From contig JABAKD010000023.1 in NCBI GenBank assembly GCA_012845835.1, positions 17,476,751-17,540,750 on the forward strand: a stretch of DNA of 64,000 nucleotides, written 5' to 3'. The stretch is from Undaria pinnatifida (lineage: Eukaryota; Sar; Phaeophyceae; Laminariales; Alariaceae). Every line of letters starts with the position of its first letter. The first letter of the stretch is position 1. Positions 10,241 through 21,065 of the stretch are shown one piece after another. Under the pieces are notes generated by a model, which saw only the letters and a program-made list of their open reading frames with translations, was not told where the DNA came from and did no database searches. The translations under genes were made by a program, and so were the position numbers.

Positions 10241-11350
10241 CTCGGTGATTGAGCGAGAGCATGCGTCACAACGTGGATATCCGGGGTTAGCGCCCGGGTC
10301 TCAACCAGGTGGGGTCGAGAGCCTACATCGGTCTTTGGGGGTATGGACGGAGTTGTCAGACACAAGTGCAGAGATAGACAGCGAGTCACGGTTGAAGACG
10401 CTAGATCGCATGGCACAGGCGTTTATGGCATCTTTACAGATTAACGGTGGGAGACTTGAGCACCTGCAGGACTTTGAGTTACGTTTGTCGTTGCCTCGAG
10501 CTGACGCGTCTCAAATTCGGAGGTGGTGTGGGGATGTTAAAGGATTTCCCGCAGTTGGCCAGTTGGCCTGTATCGCTGCCCACGGGGCACCAGTACATGC
10601 CAACGGTTGCCGTGATACCGACTTAACGGCGGCTCTTGCGTATTCCAACCATAGTAGCGTGATCCCGTACACCGCCGACATTGTCAATTAGATCCATGAG
10701 GATGTAAGGTTTGGGCGCGCCTTTGTTTTCCCGCGATGCGTGGTGAACCCCATTATGGGATTAAGGTTGTCGCGTTGAGAGCAGTGGCATCCACGCTCAA
10801 AACTCGTGTGATGCATGATCATACTTTTGCGAGTACGCCATCGATGTCCGCAGTTAATGACGATACGGACTCGCAAGCGCCCCCCTTTTCACTGGGCCAT
10901 GTTATGCGAGATGCAAATTTACGAATTTTATATTTGAGGCGGAAACTTGGTGTCCGTGCGCGTAGTAAAATGGATGCAAAATACGCAACTAGACAGGTAC
11001 CAGTAGCGTGGGTGCGGTCGCCGGCGTTTGGATATGTATTCCGTGACCTGGTCGTAATAGGTAGACGACTTCAGCTCGGGTGGCGTAATAGCCCGGGATT
11101 TTGGTGCCTGTTAGCTTCGGCGCTCGATTATTCACATGTACTCACCTCGTATGAAAATGCGGCCATAACAGAGTCGGGCCGAGACGCTACTGCGCATGTC
11201 AAGGTAACACGATCAGAAGCCACCGAACAACTGGCTTCGTTGCCGCGGGGCTGCCAGACCCCCCAAGGTACGGGTGGGGGCATAGATGATTGTTTTTTTG
11301 TCCGGTACTACGTCGACGACGGCATTTTGGTGGAACTGCAATGGTATTAG
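10227..11350 (+). pseudogene. Ngaro-1 reverse transcriptase (broken)
   Basis: The N-terminal part includes 'SNHSSVIPYTADIVN', then an in-frame TAG and a frameshift, and then 'TFASTPSMSAVNDDTD'. The RT core shows 'SKMDAKYATRQVPVAW' (motif A aspartate in KMD), 'LQLGWRNSPGFWCLLASAL' (motif B region) and 'RYYVDDGILVE' with an intact YVDD catalytic box near 11310. This class of RT copies the element RNA into DNA before recombinase-mediated circle integration. The sequence is typical of the DIRS/Ngaro branch and not of LINEs. The frame stops right after the YVDD box. Confidence 0.85.
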
Positions 11351-11476
11351 TCAGGCATTCATTGCTTAACGGCGTCAGCTTCGCTGGCGTCCGATCATTT
11401 TCGCTTGTTTGGTGAGCGGTCGGCGGGAGACGCCCCCCTCTTGTCGGCCCGAAAGTTCTCTCCGTAAGACACTCGG

Positions 11477-12300
11477 ATGGAAGTGTTAGGCTGGGAGATA
11501 GATACGGTAGCCATGAAGATTACACTACCAACCGCGAATTTAGCCAAACTCCGTGATTTATTGCGTGAGTGGCCGGTGGACAGGATATTCGCTTCTGAGA
11601 AAGAAGTGCCATCGTTGTTGGGAAACCTGCTGCACGCGTGTGAGGTAGTTCGGGCCGGAAAGTTTTTTCGTGCGCCGCATGATCAATCAGTTGGGCTTGC
11701 CCCCGGTAAATATCTGGCAGGAATGATTGGGTTACCCGACGCGCACGGTCTAGACTGAACCCCGAATTCCACGCCGATGTCGACCTTTGGCGGTTGATGC
11801 TAGAGGGTGCACTCGGCGCGGCCGCGGGTACCTTACATGCACCGATGTACAGCTTTTGCAGGTAGCCACAATCACGCACGCTGTGGTCGGACGCATCTGG
11901 GGATGCTATGGGGGCGTACTGTTAAGAGTCTGGCGCTTGGTGGAGAATGGATTTCAGCGATAACGCTCGCAAATCGATTACGGGATAAAGTGCGAAATAG
12001 TGACGATTTATCCATTAATGTTCTCGAACTATTGGGGATGGATGCGATGGCGTTGGCTTTCATCATTTTAGGAGAGAATACTCCACAGTATCCGCGAGAG
12101 ACCATCATGATGCGCGGGGATAACATGTCAGCTTTTCACTGGGTCAACCATTGTCGAGGGGGCAAATAACCACGGTCGGGGGCGTTAATACGGATACTGG
12201 GGTGCTTAGCGACTGGTAGTGGCTGATGCTTTCAAGCCAGACATGTAAAAGGAGTGGCCAACGCCCTGGTTGACTGGATATTCCGGTGGGATCGTTCATC
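11477..12300 (+). pseudogene. Ngaro-1 RT connection and RNase H (broken)
   Basis: The RT thumb/connection segment 'MEVLGWEIDTVAMKITLP' and 'LLGNLLHACEVVRAGKFF' is followed by an RNase H-like domain. Its motifs include 'SINVLELLGMDAMAL' (catalytic Glu candidate), 'MMRGDNMSAFHWVN' (catalytic Asp in G-D-N) and the C-terminal 'RHVKGVANALVDW'. Stops at about 11757 and 12168 and frame changes break it. The whole block is absent from Ngaro-2. Confidence 0.8.
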
Positions 12301-12324
12301 GATTCCATCTGCTCTTCGCGCTTT

Positions 12325-13450
12325 CCGGCCGGATGTTAACTGGCAGGAGCAGGACTTGGGGCAAGTGGGCTTAGATCTTTGTTCAGCAATCTTGGCGTCC
12401 AGTTCACCCGCCGCTCAGTTGCGGGCTCGTCTAAGCGCACTTATGCGTCGGGATTTCCGGTCTTGGTCCACTTTTCGTGGGTTAACAGAGCAAGAGTTGA
12501 ATTTGCGACCGTCTGAGTCTGAGCAGGGCAAGGTGTGGGCCTTGATTGATTTCGCGTCTTGGTGTACTGCGTCGAACGGGAAGCAGGAACAATTTTGAGT
12601 AAGCTAGCTGCGATTCAGTATTGTCATCGGGTGGACGTTGGTGTTGAGCTTCCGATTCGGTCGCCATTGATCATGAACACTTTGCAAGGCATTTCACGAT
12701 CGCAAACAGTAGCGGGTACACGCCCGCGGGTGCGCTTCCCTATATCATGGGATATGATGATCGCTGAACAGGACCTTATACCTGCTTGGGGATCTGGGGG
12801 TAAAGTACTCTGGTTGTGTCGGGGCATGTGCTACTTTTTCTTCGCCAAGTTAGACGAAGTATGTGCTAATGGCTCGGGTGTAGTGCACCTAGCGCATTGT
12901 CTCACACGAGATGATGAAGAGTTTTTTTCGGGTGAAAGTTGCGGCGTTTGCAATGGAGTGATGCCGATCATGTGGAGGTGCGATTTCGCGGTCATACAGG
13001 GCACCAGGCTCAAGAGGGCAACGTAGTGGTACGAACACGGAGCGAGGTTAGCGACCCGCGTTCCGGGTTGATCAGGGGCGACGGAGCCGTCGCTCATGGT
13101 GGCACTCATGTCGTATCATGTAGCACTATCCGAACACGCGCCGCTCTCCTCGTACCGTTTCGGACAACAAGTAAGAGCGTGGGGATATGGTCCGGCGTTG
13201 AAAGCATAGAGAGAGGCAGTTTCTAAATCGGGTGGTAAACCCAAAAGTACGCCCCTCACTCGCTTCGGATAGGGAGCGCATCGATACTTGCGGCCAGACG
13301 CGATGTTTCGGAACGTGTCATACAGCGAGAAGGAAGGTAGAGGTCTGATGCGTGTAAAGCCTACACCCGCAATAATGCGATGGACGCGGGAAAGGTGTCT
13401 AGTAAGTTAGCAGCCGGCAAGGGTTGAATAAACAGCCAGGTCAGGAGGCT
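12325..13450 (+). pseudogene. Ngaro-1 tyrosine recombinase (broken)
   Basis: Starts with 'LDLCSAILASSSPAAQLRAR', continues through 'SKLAAIQYCHRVDVGVEL' and 'LQGISRSQTVAGTRPRVRFP', and reaches the catalytic tail near 13320-13380, which reads 'RSDACKAYTRNNA' after a stop. Compare the Ngaro-2 tail 'WKSDAYKVYTRNN', where the last Tyr before T-R is the likely nucleophile. That Tyr is kept here. The fold is of the phage-integrase/Cre type that joins the circular DNA intermediate to the genome. At least three frame disruptions are present. Confidence 0.8.
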
Positions 13451-13489
13451 TTTTGGAGTAAACTGTAGAAGTCCCGGCATAACCTCGGA

Positions 13490-13715
13490 TGTGGCGAAGT
13501 GGAATGGTGAGATACCATTTCGGTGTCTCGATAGTCCGGGAATGCGTACAGTAGAACTCAAGACACTGAAGGGAGGGAGTTCGTTTAGTTGGCAAAGACG
13601 TGTGGGCATGCCACAGAGGTGGATATTGCGGTAGATATGTTAGCCAAGAGCTCTCGTTCCCAAGCAACAGAAAAAGATAATAAACAACGCAATTCCAAAA
13701 ATATGAAACAAAGTG
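13490..13715 (+). repeat. B1-type terminal repeat of Ngaro-1
   Basis: Aligns with 48393-48614 and 49034-49255: 'CCATTtCGgTGTCTC', 'GTACAGTAGAACtCA', 'GGTGGATATTGCGGTaGA' and 'AAGCAACAGAAAA'. No A2/B2 copy follows. Confidence 0.75.
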
Positions 13716-14287
13716 CTAATATCGCGGTGATTTTCGCGGCCGTTCAGTGCGGACCAACAGAACAATGGCCTACAATGGGGAGAATACATCGTTTTACAGG
13801 TTTGGACGTAGTGTGGAAGTTCAATTCGTTTCGTATGAGGAGCTACGAGCTCCGGCTTAAAAAAAACTACCAAACTATATTCAAGGTCATTGGGGGTCCA
13901 AAAACCCGTGTGGGTTTCGGTCTCTTGAAAGTTACATTTGGGCAACATTTCATCAATGTCATGCCACATTTTTCTGGTCGGTAGGGACCCCGTTCCTAAG
14001 GCTAACAGTAACTTGAAAGGTAGCCCCGAACGATTGTTTATCGTTAGCCGCGAATCTCGGTGAATTCACTCTTTTTTTCAAGTTAGTTCCATGTTTTCTT
14101 CCCTTGGGGTTCGAGCCTCGGTGTGTACATTATCCGATCCTCTTTTACTTTTTATTTATTTTTCCCCTAATTTTTTTGGTTCGTTGTGTACCGGCTCAAG
14201 GCAAATTGAAAGTATCATCGTATGCATACTATATAATATTACGCTGACAACGCAGGTGTGAGTTCGATATATTTATGGTCGATAATA
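13716..14287. other. No gene; dispersed repeat fragments
   Basis: 14015-14230 matches 19690-19895 ('TTAGCCGCGAaTCtCGGTGA', 'GGCAAATTGAAAGTAT'). 14235-14285 is a piece of family G ('GTGTGAGTTCGATAtATTTA'). Nothing coding was seen. Confidence 0.6.
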
Positions 14288-14470
14288 ATCTTTTTTTTTT
14301 TTTTTTTTTTTTTTCATCCTCCGGCGGATGGGGAAAAATAAAGCTTTAGCTCACCACACTTCCGCGTATTTTCATACGCGTCGTGTGTCGATTTAACTCA
14401 GTTGCTTTCGCAGCCCAACGCTAGCTGGCGCACCCTTCGAGTCCCATTGTAGGTATAGCGTAATCTTTGC
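14288..14470 (-). repeat. Retroposon family C, copy 1
   Basis: About 145 bp nearly identical to 51660-51815 ('GCGGATGGGGAAAAATAAAG', 'CATACGCGTCGTGTGTCGAT'). On the minus strand it ends in a poly(A) run (the T tract at 14290-14314), so it is a reverse-transcribed insertion read on the minus strand. A diverged partial copy lies near 40600-40680. Confidence 0.85.
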
Positions 14471-14703
14471 GGATCTTTGCAAGCTGCGTAATACACCGGT
14501 CGCCCGTTTTTAGTAAGATGTTCGAGAGAGTCAAGCCCCAATCAATGGTATGGACATTAATCTTGCAATGAACCATGATGAAGACATTAGCGTGTTAGGT
14601 GACACGGAAATTAATGTTGATGTCTTCATCGTTTTCCTCACACTAATTTCATGAATAACGAAGTATCCTTTCTTATTATCATTAATCTAGGTATTACGAT
14701 CTT

Positions 14704-15085
14704 GACGTATGTACACTATACATGTGCATATTGTTATACTGGAAATGCTGCTTGCTGTTGTCCAACTGCAACAGCTGCCGCTCCTGCTGTTGTTGAAATC
14801 GAACGTACATGAAAGTTGTGCGGGGGCTGCTGCTGTTGTTGTTCGTCATCGTGTGCCGGATGACGCAATGTGTTGCTGTGGTTTTTTTGCACATTATTCC
14901 AGTGGTTATTTTTGTTTATTCAAACACGATTTATGTGAACGTACCCCATAGTAGTGCTGTCTCATGTACAGCCTCGATTTGCCTGTAATCCTATACTCAA
15001 AATTTATGCTATGCATCCTCGAAAAATACAAGCACGCGCGGAGCCAAGGCGGGCGGCAGCCCGCCGCGGCGAAGCCCCCCTGATA
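14704..15085 (+). repeat. Dispersed repeat family A, copy 2
   Basis: Runs from 'TGTACACTATACATGTGCAT' through 'CATCGTGTGCCGGATGACGC' to the terminal hairpin GGCGGGC-GGCA-GCCCGCC at about 15049-15066. The copies at 38310 and 38843 match along the length. No coding capacity; the function is unknown. Confidence 0.85.
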
Positions 15086-15334
15086 ACTACATGTACAAAT
15101 AGCCACCTAGAGCAAAAATACCAACACTAGCCATTACAGTGGAGAAAAACAAAATATATAAAATGCTGCATGTACAAAAAAAAGAGAAAAAAAACAGGAC
15201 CCCTCCAATCAAGACAAAAAAAATCACCCACACAGTATATACTACAAGTACAAACAACGATACTGGCATATATGAGTATCGACCCTAAATTTGTCGAACT
15301 CACAGCTAACGTCGTTAGAATATTTTTATAAAAT

Positions 15335-15600
15335 ATGTTGGCGCTGGCACGAGACTGGCCGAAGGCTCCGACTTAGACCAGGATTATTTGTCTTCGAGAT
15401 AACTCGACCTGAGATCCACCTCTCGCCGAGCTGTTTCCTGCACGTGCATCACGTTTCTCGATCCTCCCGACGCTGCGGGGTCGGCGTCGTTCGTGCTCGA
15501 TTCGTGTCGTTGTGGCCTATGAGATTTTTACGTTCCGTGATGTTAAGTGCTGAGCCGAACGTATATAACACTAAATTGCCCTTTTGAACAAAAAGGCAGT
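15335..15600 (+). repeat. Dispersed repeat family B2, copy 1
   Basis: Aligns with 19917-20200: 'GGCCGAAGGCTCCGA', 'GAGATaACTCGAcCTGAG', 'GTCGGCGTCG' and 'AACACTAAAT'. It is a relative of family B. A short family G piece (minus orientation) precedes it at 15285-15335. Confidence 0.75.
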
Positions 15601-16269
15601 TAAACTAGTAGTGGTAGTAGTGTGGCAGTTAGACCGTCGTTAATAGCATTCACCAGTCGCAAGCCTTGCCATCTTCGATTTCGTTTTTTTTTGTTTTATT
15701 TTCTAGTCTCGAGGTTTCTTCTTTTCTTTCATATGCTTGCAATTTCTTGTTACTCTTTTTCGATTATGTTTGAGTTCTTCCATTTTTTTTTGCTCTGTAT
15801 GAACTGGGTACCCGGCCCAAAGTGAACATATGTTGGACCCGGAATGTTCAAATTTACCAGTCGCGGGTTCGAACCTTACCATATATTCGATTTTGGCCTT
15901 TTTTTCTTCTAAGTGGTTATATTTTTCTCCTATTTGTGTGTCAGTCACGACGCTTTTTTTGTTTATTTCTTTCCTTGCTATTTAATGATACTCTTTTTTG
16001 GTTCATGTTTGTATTGCTTTTTGCATCATGTACGTTATCTAGGGATTTTTTATTTGTTTGTGAAGAGTGTCCGTCTAATTTTGCTTCCGAACAAAGTTGT
16101 ATCCCCGCCTTCGTTGCCGGCCGTAGGGAACCTTTCGCAGATGTCGTAGTACGCACATTCGTCTACGAAAAGCACGTCAACGCTCACGCGCTATTTGTTT
16201 ATTTCTTCTTGTAGGTTGTCCGTCGTTGTTGTACGTTGTTGTTGGCGCGTATCCCATTAGAAATGTCTA
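15601..16269. other. No gene; repeat fragments
   Basis: Contains the family I start motif at 15807. A tRNA-like B-box ('GCGGGTTCGAACCTTACC', about 15862-15880) lies about 55 bp downstream, hinting at another tRNA-derived retroposon. The remainder is T-rich. Confidence 0.45.
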
Positions 16270-16381
16270 AACCTCGGAGATATCGCGATATTAGTCGTTT
16301 AGAGCCGAAATATGTGCGTCTGGAGTTTTAGACGACCCCGGGCTGTTGGGATATTTGCGCCATATGTGGTCCGCACATACC

Positions 16382-16423
16382 AAAATATCGCGTAGGTGGG
16401 AATTCCCACCTTCGCGATATTTT
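16382..16423. repeat. 42-bp near-perfect palindrome
   Basis: Two 21-bp arms (AAAATATCGCG.AGGTGGGAA and its complement) meet with no spacer around AATT, with one mismatched pair. ATATCGCGATAT also occurs near 16276 and 17068. Extrusion as a cruciform is possible. Confidence 0.85.
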
Positions 16424-19124
16424 GTGACTTTTTTTTCAAGAAAGATGCGGTTTACTTGTTGTTCGTGCCTGGGAGAGACCCACCTGCAGCCACATGGCCA
16501 GAACGCACACAGCACATGACTGCCCAACAGCACACACACAACCAACCGCTGCACGTGTGAAGCCCCCAGCGCGGCACCATGAAAACCGAACGACCGTGAC
16601 GGCTGGATTAGCCCTTTGACAGACCGGCGCCCCTGCTCTCGAGCCCGGGCAACATGTGTGTCTGTTGCTTGGTTTCAGTTGATGAGGGCACACCACAGCA
16701 GTAGCTAGCTGGAGCACAGCAGTCAGTCATTCCTCTGTTGTGTCAACCCCCTTGCCTGCGTTCGTTCCTCGGCATCGATCGCTTTTAGATTGTGTCTATC
16801 CCCAAGCTACCCCAACAGTAACCACGTAATGAAAACTTAAAGCACGACCAATCGCGGCTTCCGCGCGTTTATGCTGTGGCGGGCAGTTGTTGCAGGCAAC
16901 GTTATCTGGCCCATGCCGTGCATGCCTCGTCTCACACCCCTAGCAGCTGGTGCCCTACGCTGCTCTGGGTCTCGGACGGGACGGGGCAAATAACCTTGCT
17001 TCGTCTCATCTCGAGTCTTAGGCCCTTGATGACTCCATATTCAGTTTTAGACAGCACAAAGTGCCAACACAAATATCGCGATATAAAAATAAAGCGCCAA
17101 ACACCTAAATATCAGCGTACGCGAAGTTTTAGATATCATGAATAACGAACGACCGCGACGGCAGAGCACGGCAAAGCACAGCGCTTCGCTCTGCTGAGCT
17201 AGCGCTGCGCTACGGTGCGCTGCTGAGCTGAGCTGCAGGGCATCGCAGGGCACTGCATGGCGCTTCGTTGCTGTGAGCTATAGCGCGATGGGGTGCTGGG
17301 CGGTGTGAAGCTGATGAGCCAAGCCCAGATCTCAGCTGATGAAACTTCTTCGAGTACAAAACAAATGGTGGTAATAAATAAAAAGCTAAAGCTGGACCGT
17401 TCCGCAACCAATGCACAGGGGGCATTTACTCTACAACCACCCCAACTTTACTCTACAACCACCCCCACACCTCCGTTTAACCTTAGGCGCTCCCCAAGTC
17501 TACTGGGTTTCAGATTTCTTCGGCGCTTCGTCTACAACCACCGCAACATGATTTCATTAGCGGCAAGTGGGCAATCTTTCAGTAGGGGTGCACTGGGCCA
17601 AGAAAAAGAAAAGGGAAATAAATTTCGGGGGTCTACTGGCGAGTCTGCCACCAGAACGAAATGTCACGTGTTTTTTCGACGGCCTACAGCAGTACTACGC
17701 ACGACTTCCGATACACCCACCGAAGCACGGACTACCTGCCAATTACGCGATCTACAGCTGGCCGTGGTTGTCACGTGTCTTTGTGTTGGGGGTCCCTGTG
17801 CCCTGCCTCTTGTTCGCTCTTGTTTATGTAAAACATGCGGCGTGCTCGATGGTCTCACGGCAGCAGCACACCAGAACGTCCGCTCGTACGACGTATCATT
17901 CTTACAGGAAATGTAATAATATTTTCTTCATCAGTATCAACATAAAAATGTTGTTATATATTGGACAGAGTGATGCAAGTACGACTAAACTTGCCAACGG
18001 CACTCGTACTGCACTTTGAGCTATATGCTGCGGTTCTGGTTGGTACTAGTTGCTGCAGTATGTGCTAGAAGTTTCGTCCTTCAGCTACTGCTGCTACACC
18101 TGCTGTTGTGTGTTTGCCAATGGCGTCAGTTGGCGTTCACGCTCGTCGTACGTAATGATGTTCTCACCCCGTACGTACGGGTTTCCTCGTACCTCAACCG
18201 TACCACGACGAGCCAAAAACAGAAGGAAGGTGGCATGAAATGGCATGGACAATGGCCACATAGCAGCGAGCACAGCGGAACAGTTCGCTGAGGATCAACC
18301 GCACTCGTTCAAGCCTACAGCAGAGGCTGCCTGAGTGTCAGCGGCCGTGCTAAAGCCAGCGCCAAAGGCCGAAGAGACGGCTCTACCTGCTTGGTTTCGT
18401 CTCAAGATTCTCGTTACGTGTAAAAATATCATGATTTGGGAGTTATTTTGTCACGAAACGTCTTGCCGTCGGTAATTTGTGTCACAAAGTTGTTGGACAT
18501 CGTCGGTAATTTGTGTCACGTTATTGGTGAGCCCACACTAAAAATTGCCTTTGTAGGAAGTTCAACTTACTAGACAAAAAGGAAGAAAAAATCGCGAAAA
18601 GGTTCAAAATCGTGTTGGCAGCGCAGAAAAACCAAATTTGCAGGAAGCAGCTGAAAGGTCAAGAAACAACTGGCAAAACGAGCAGAAACAGATCAATGAA
18701 GGCCGAGCGAGAAACCAAACGAATTAGTGAAAAAAGTACAGCAAAGAAACAAACGTTCGAGAGTATGCCACCGCAAAATTCCAAACATTATCAAGTACCT
18801 TTTGGAAATGATGCCAATTTTGTAAATCATCCAGGCGCTGCAGACATTAAGATTCAACCAAAATCTCCGAAATTCCTCCTCGACATGCGGTATTTTTGCA
18901 ACTTCTCGCTTGTCTCGCTCGTTATCCGTCCGCGTTCACGTCGATGTGCGGAACGGACACGGCAGGGCGAGGGGCGTTGGAGCCGCCCCCCGAAGGCGGC
19001 GCTCGAACGAAGCTATTCGACCGAGAATTCCAGTTCCGCGAATCGCATACTTGGGTCGAGACAAAAAAAAAACTCCTGACCAAATCCCTGAAATCAAATA
19101 ATTATTTTATATATGTATGCTGTA
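16424..19124. other. No gene recognised; low-complexity patches
   Basis: 17160-17340 is a GCTGAGCT/GCGCTG-rich patch resembling 22670-22720 and 42120-42200. Two copies of a CGTCGGTAATTTGTGTCAC unit lie at 18467-18520. 18965-19010 has a GC-rich inverted repeat. A 207-codon open frame at 17293-17916 has no recognisable domain and begins in the low-complexity patch, so I do not call it a gene. Confidence 0.45.
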
Positions 19125-19690
19125 TGATACGTACCGGGTACCGGCCCAAAGTGAGAGCGTACTGTTATTATTTACGCATATTACACTGAATACTGCTTGC
19201 TCTTTGTCGTTCTGCTGGTGCTGTTGCTGCCGTTGCTGCAACATGCTGTTCGTGGTTGAATTTACACGCACATAAGAGTTGTACGGCGTTGCTGTTGATG
19301 TTACTCTATGTATGCATACTGTAATTCTACGGTTTCACTTTGTCGTTGGACTGCCGCTGCTGCTGCTTGCTGTTGTTGCAAACACATGTATAATAAATAC
19401 ATGTATAAATATGCAGACCCTGTCATCGCAGCGATCGAGAGGCCCGATTTAGACCAGGTTTTGAGCCGTCTTCGAGATAACACGAGCTGAGGTCCACTTC
19501 TCGGCACGCTGTTTCGTGCCTCACCTCGCTCGCCTCTCCCGACTCTGCCGGGGGTGGCCTCGGCCGTTCGCGCTTTGTGTCGTGACAGGTCCTGCAAAAT
19601 CGTGTTGCTGACAAATTTCTCTTGCGCAATGCAAAGTGCATAGTCGTACGTATAATAACCCAAAATGTTGTCCCAGTAGTAATCGTACAG
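19125..19690 (+). repeat. Composite repeat I+B, copy 2
   Basis: Aligns end to end with 616-1175 in the same orientation, from 'GTACCGGGTACCGGCCCAAA' through the GCT-rich stretch to 'TGTTGTCCCAgTAGTAATCG'. Shared ends in two places argue for a mobile unit of about 560 bp. Confidence 0.85.
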
Positions 19691-20200
19691 CAGTATCTTG
19701 GAATAGCCCCGACCAATTGTTAATCGTTAGCCGCGAGTCGCGGTGATTTAACTATTTTTTCAAACAAGTTCTTTGTTTTCTTCCCTATGTGTTGGAGCCT
19801 CGGTGTGTACGTAATACGATTCGCTATTTTTTATTTTTCCCCTCTTATTTTTGTTCTGAACGTACTTGCTCATGGCAAATTGAAAGTATTATCGTACACA
19901 TAAATACATGTCTAAATATGTTAGCGCTTGCACGAGAGCGGCCGAAGGCTCCGATTTAAACCACGTTTTGCGTTGTCTTCAAGATAACTCGAGCTGAGGT
20001 CCACCTCTCGCCGCGCTATTTCCTGCACGTTCACCTTGCTCGACTCTCTCGACCCTGCCTGGGTCGGCGTCGGTCGTGCTTGCTTCTTGTCGTGGTGGCC
20101 TACGCATTATATCGCTTCCTTGCTATTTGTCGGTTCCGAAATGTCAAGTGCGGAGCCGTACATAGAAAAACACTAAATACTCTTTTCAACAAAGATCAAC
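19690..20200 (+). repeat. Repeat fragments: 14-kb-type unit plus family B2 copy 2
   Basis: 19690-19895 matches 14015-14230. 19917-20200 matches 15335-15600. The same neighbours in the same order elsewhere suggest that these families are parts of a larger element. Confidence 0.65.
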
Positions 20201-20457
20201 AGCAGTACAGTACTGTAGTTCGGCAGTTAGACCGCAACTGTTAGGTCTGGGACTGGCAAAATTTTGGACGTAGAATTTGGAAAAAAAATGTCCCATGGTC
20301 GTTCTCTGGGAAAAATACTCTTTAGGAAATCAACCAATCAGCGATGGGGGGAAAAGGCCCCACATCACCTACAAAAAACTATTCGTGAAAACAAAGCCTG
20401 TGCGGCTTGCTGCTGTCCTGCGGCAAAAAAGTTGGAGCGTGTGCAGACAAAAAAATA

Positions 20458-20492
<35 letters not shown>
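20458..20492 (+). repeat. (CTG)n microsatellite, about 11 units
   Basis: An uninterrupted GCT/CTG tract inside the inverted-repeat transposon. The poly-Leu/Ala/Cys frames over it are artefacts of the repeat. Confidence 0.95.
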
Positions 20493-20493
<1 letters not shown>

Positions 20494-20600
20494 CGAGGTG
20501 CTGCTCTACCCTCCGCGTGTAGCAGCATACTCAAGGGACAGCTACCGTGGGCGGAACACATCTTTTGGTGGGCCCTCCGGCAAGATGGCCGACAGCAGGC

Positions 20601-21065
20601 CTATGCATCCCGTGTCGGACACGCTTGTAGGCGGAGGTGCCGACGCCCCGCCTGCAGTGCCGTAGTTTTTCCTTTTTCGCGAACCTCCTCTAGCGTCTTT
20701 CCCAACTCTATCTCGCGTGCTTCCGACGCAGCACGCTTCACCTCTAGCTCGCGGGAAAGTTGCTGCTGTGCGTGTAGCTCGACTCGGGTTTGGGCCAAGG
20801 CTGCGTCTGACTCGTCCCGGAGGTCCTGCTCCAGGTTGAGCTTGCCGTTCTCCTCGGACAACTGCTGAGAGACATCTTGCAGTAAAGACTTTGCCTCAGC
20901 GGCCTCGACCCGGTTCTCGTCGCGCTGCTTCACGGCCCGGTCACGGATGCCCTCGGCCGCCTCGACACCGCCGCGCTGGATGGCAAGCGCCCGGCGTGCA
21001 GCCACGCCTGCGTCTGCCGTCGTGGTCCCGGTACGCGCCCGATAAGCCTCCTTGACCTTTTGCAA
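20601..21065 (-). CDS. Hypothetical coiled-coil protein inside the TIR transposon
   Basis: A 154-codon frame, highly charged, with heptad-like spacing of Leu/Val/Ala: 'KSLLQDVSQQLSEENGKLNL', 'ELHAQQQLSRELEVKRAASE' and 'EIELGKTLEEVREKGK'. It is long, biased to Ala/Glu/Arg, and free of the low-complexity repeats nearby, which supports real coding origin. No catalytic domain is present. Immediately upstream on the minus strand is 'GGGTAAAAAA', so the N-terminus may lie across an intron. It could be the tail of a Myb-like accessory protein of a PIF/Harbinger-type transposon or a captured host exon. I cannot decide. Confidence 0.45.
   Translation of the reverse strand: MQKVKEAYRARTGTTTADAGVAARRALAIQRGGVEAAEGIRDRAVKQRDENRVEAAEAKSLLQDVSQQLSEENGKLNLEQDLRDESDAALAQTRVELHAQQQLSRELEVKRAASEAREIELGKTLEEVREKGKTTALQAGRRHLRLQACPTRDA

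Larger units (their letters stand above)
6245..13715 (+). mobile_element. Ngaro-1: decayed tyrosine-recombinase retrotransposon
   Basis: Order: a left repeat (A1-type, 6245-6510), a long leader with internal repeats, Gag (8970-10240), RT (10227-11350), RNase H (to 12300), tyrosine recombinase (12325-13450) and a right repeat (B1-type, 13490-13715). This is the gene order of DIRS-group elements. No methyltransferase domain lies between RNase H and recombinase, which favours Ngaro over DIRS or PAT. Every ORF carries frameshifts and stops. The A2 and B2 repeats expected after B1 are missing, so the right end is truncated. The stretch 7960-8970 is leader with no gene. Confidence 0.85.

Noticed and set aside
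17293-17916. 207-codon + strand open frame
   Set aside because: It begins in low-complexity GCTGAGCT sequence and shows no domain or conserved pattern.
616-19690. A single 19-kb LTR element bounded by the two composite repeats
   Set aside because: The interval contains unrelated complete elements (Gypsy, Ngaro-1) and no coherent internal region.
20277-20868. Poly-Cys/Ala frames over the CTG tract
   Set aside because: Repeat-generated. The coiled-coil frame on the other strand is the better coding candidate.
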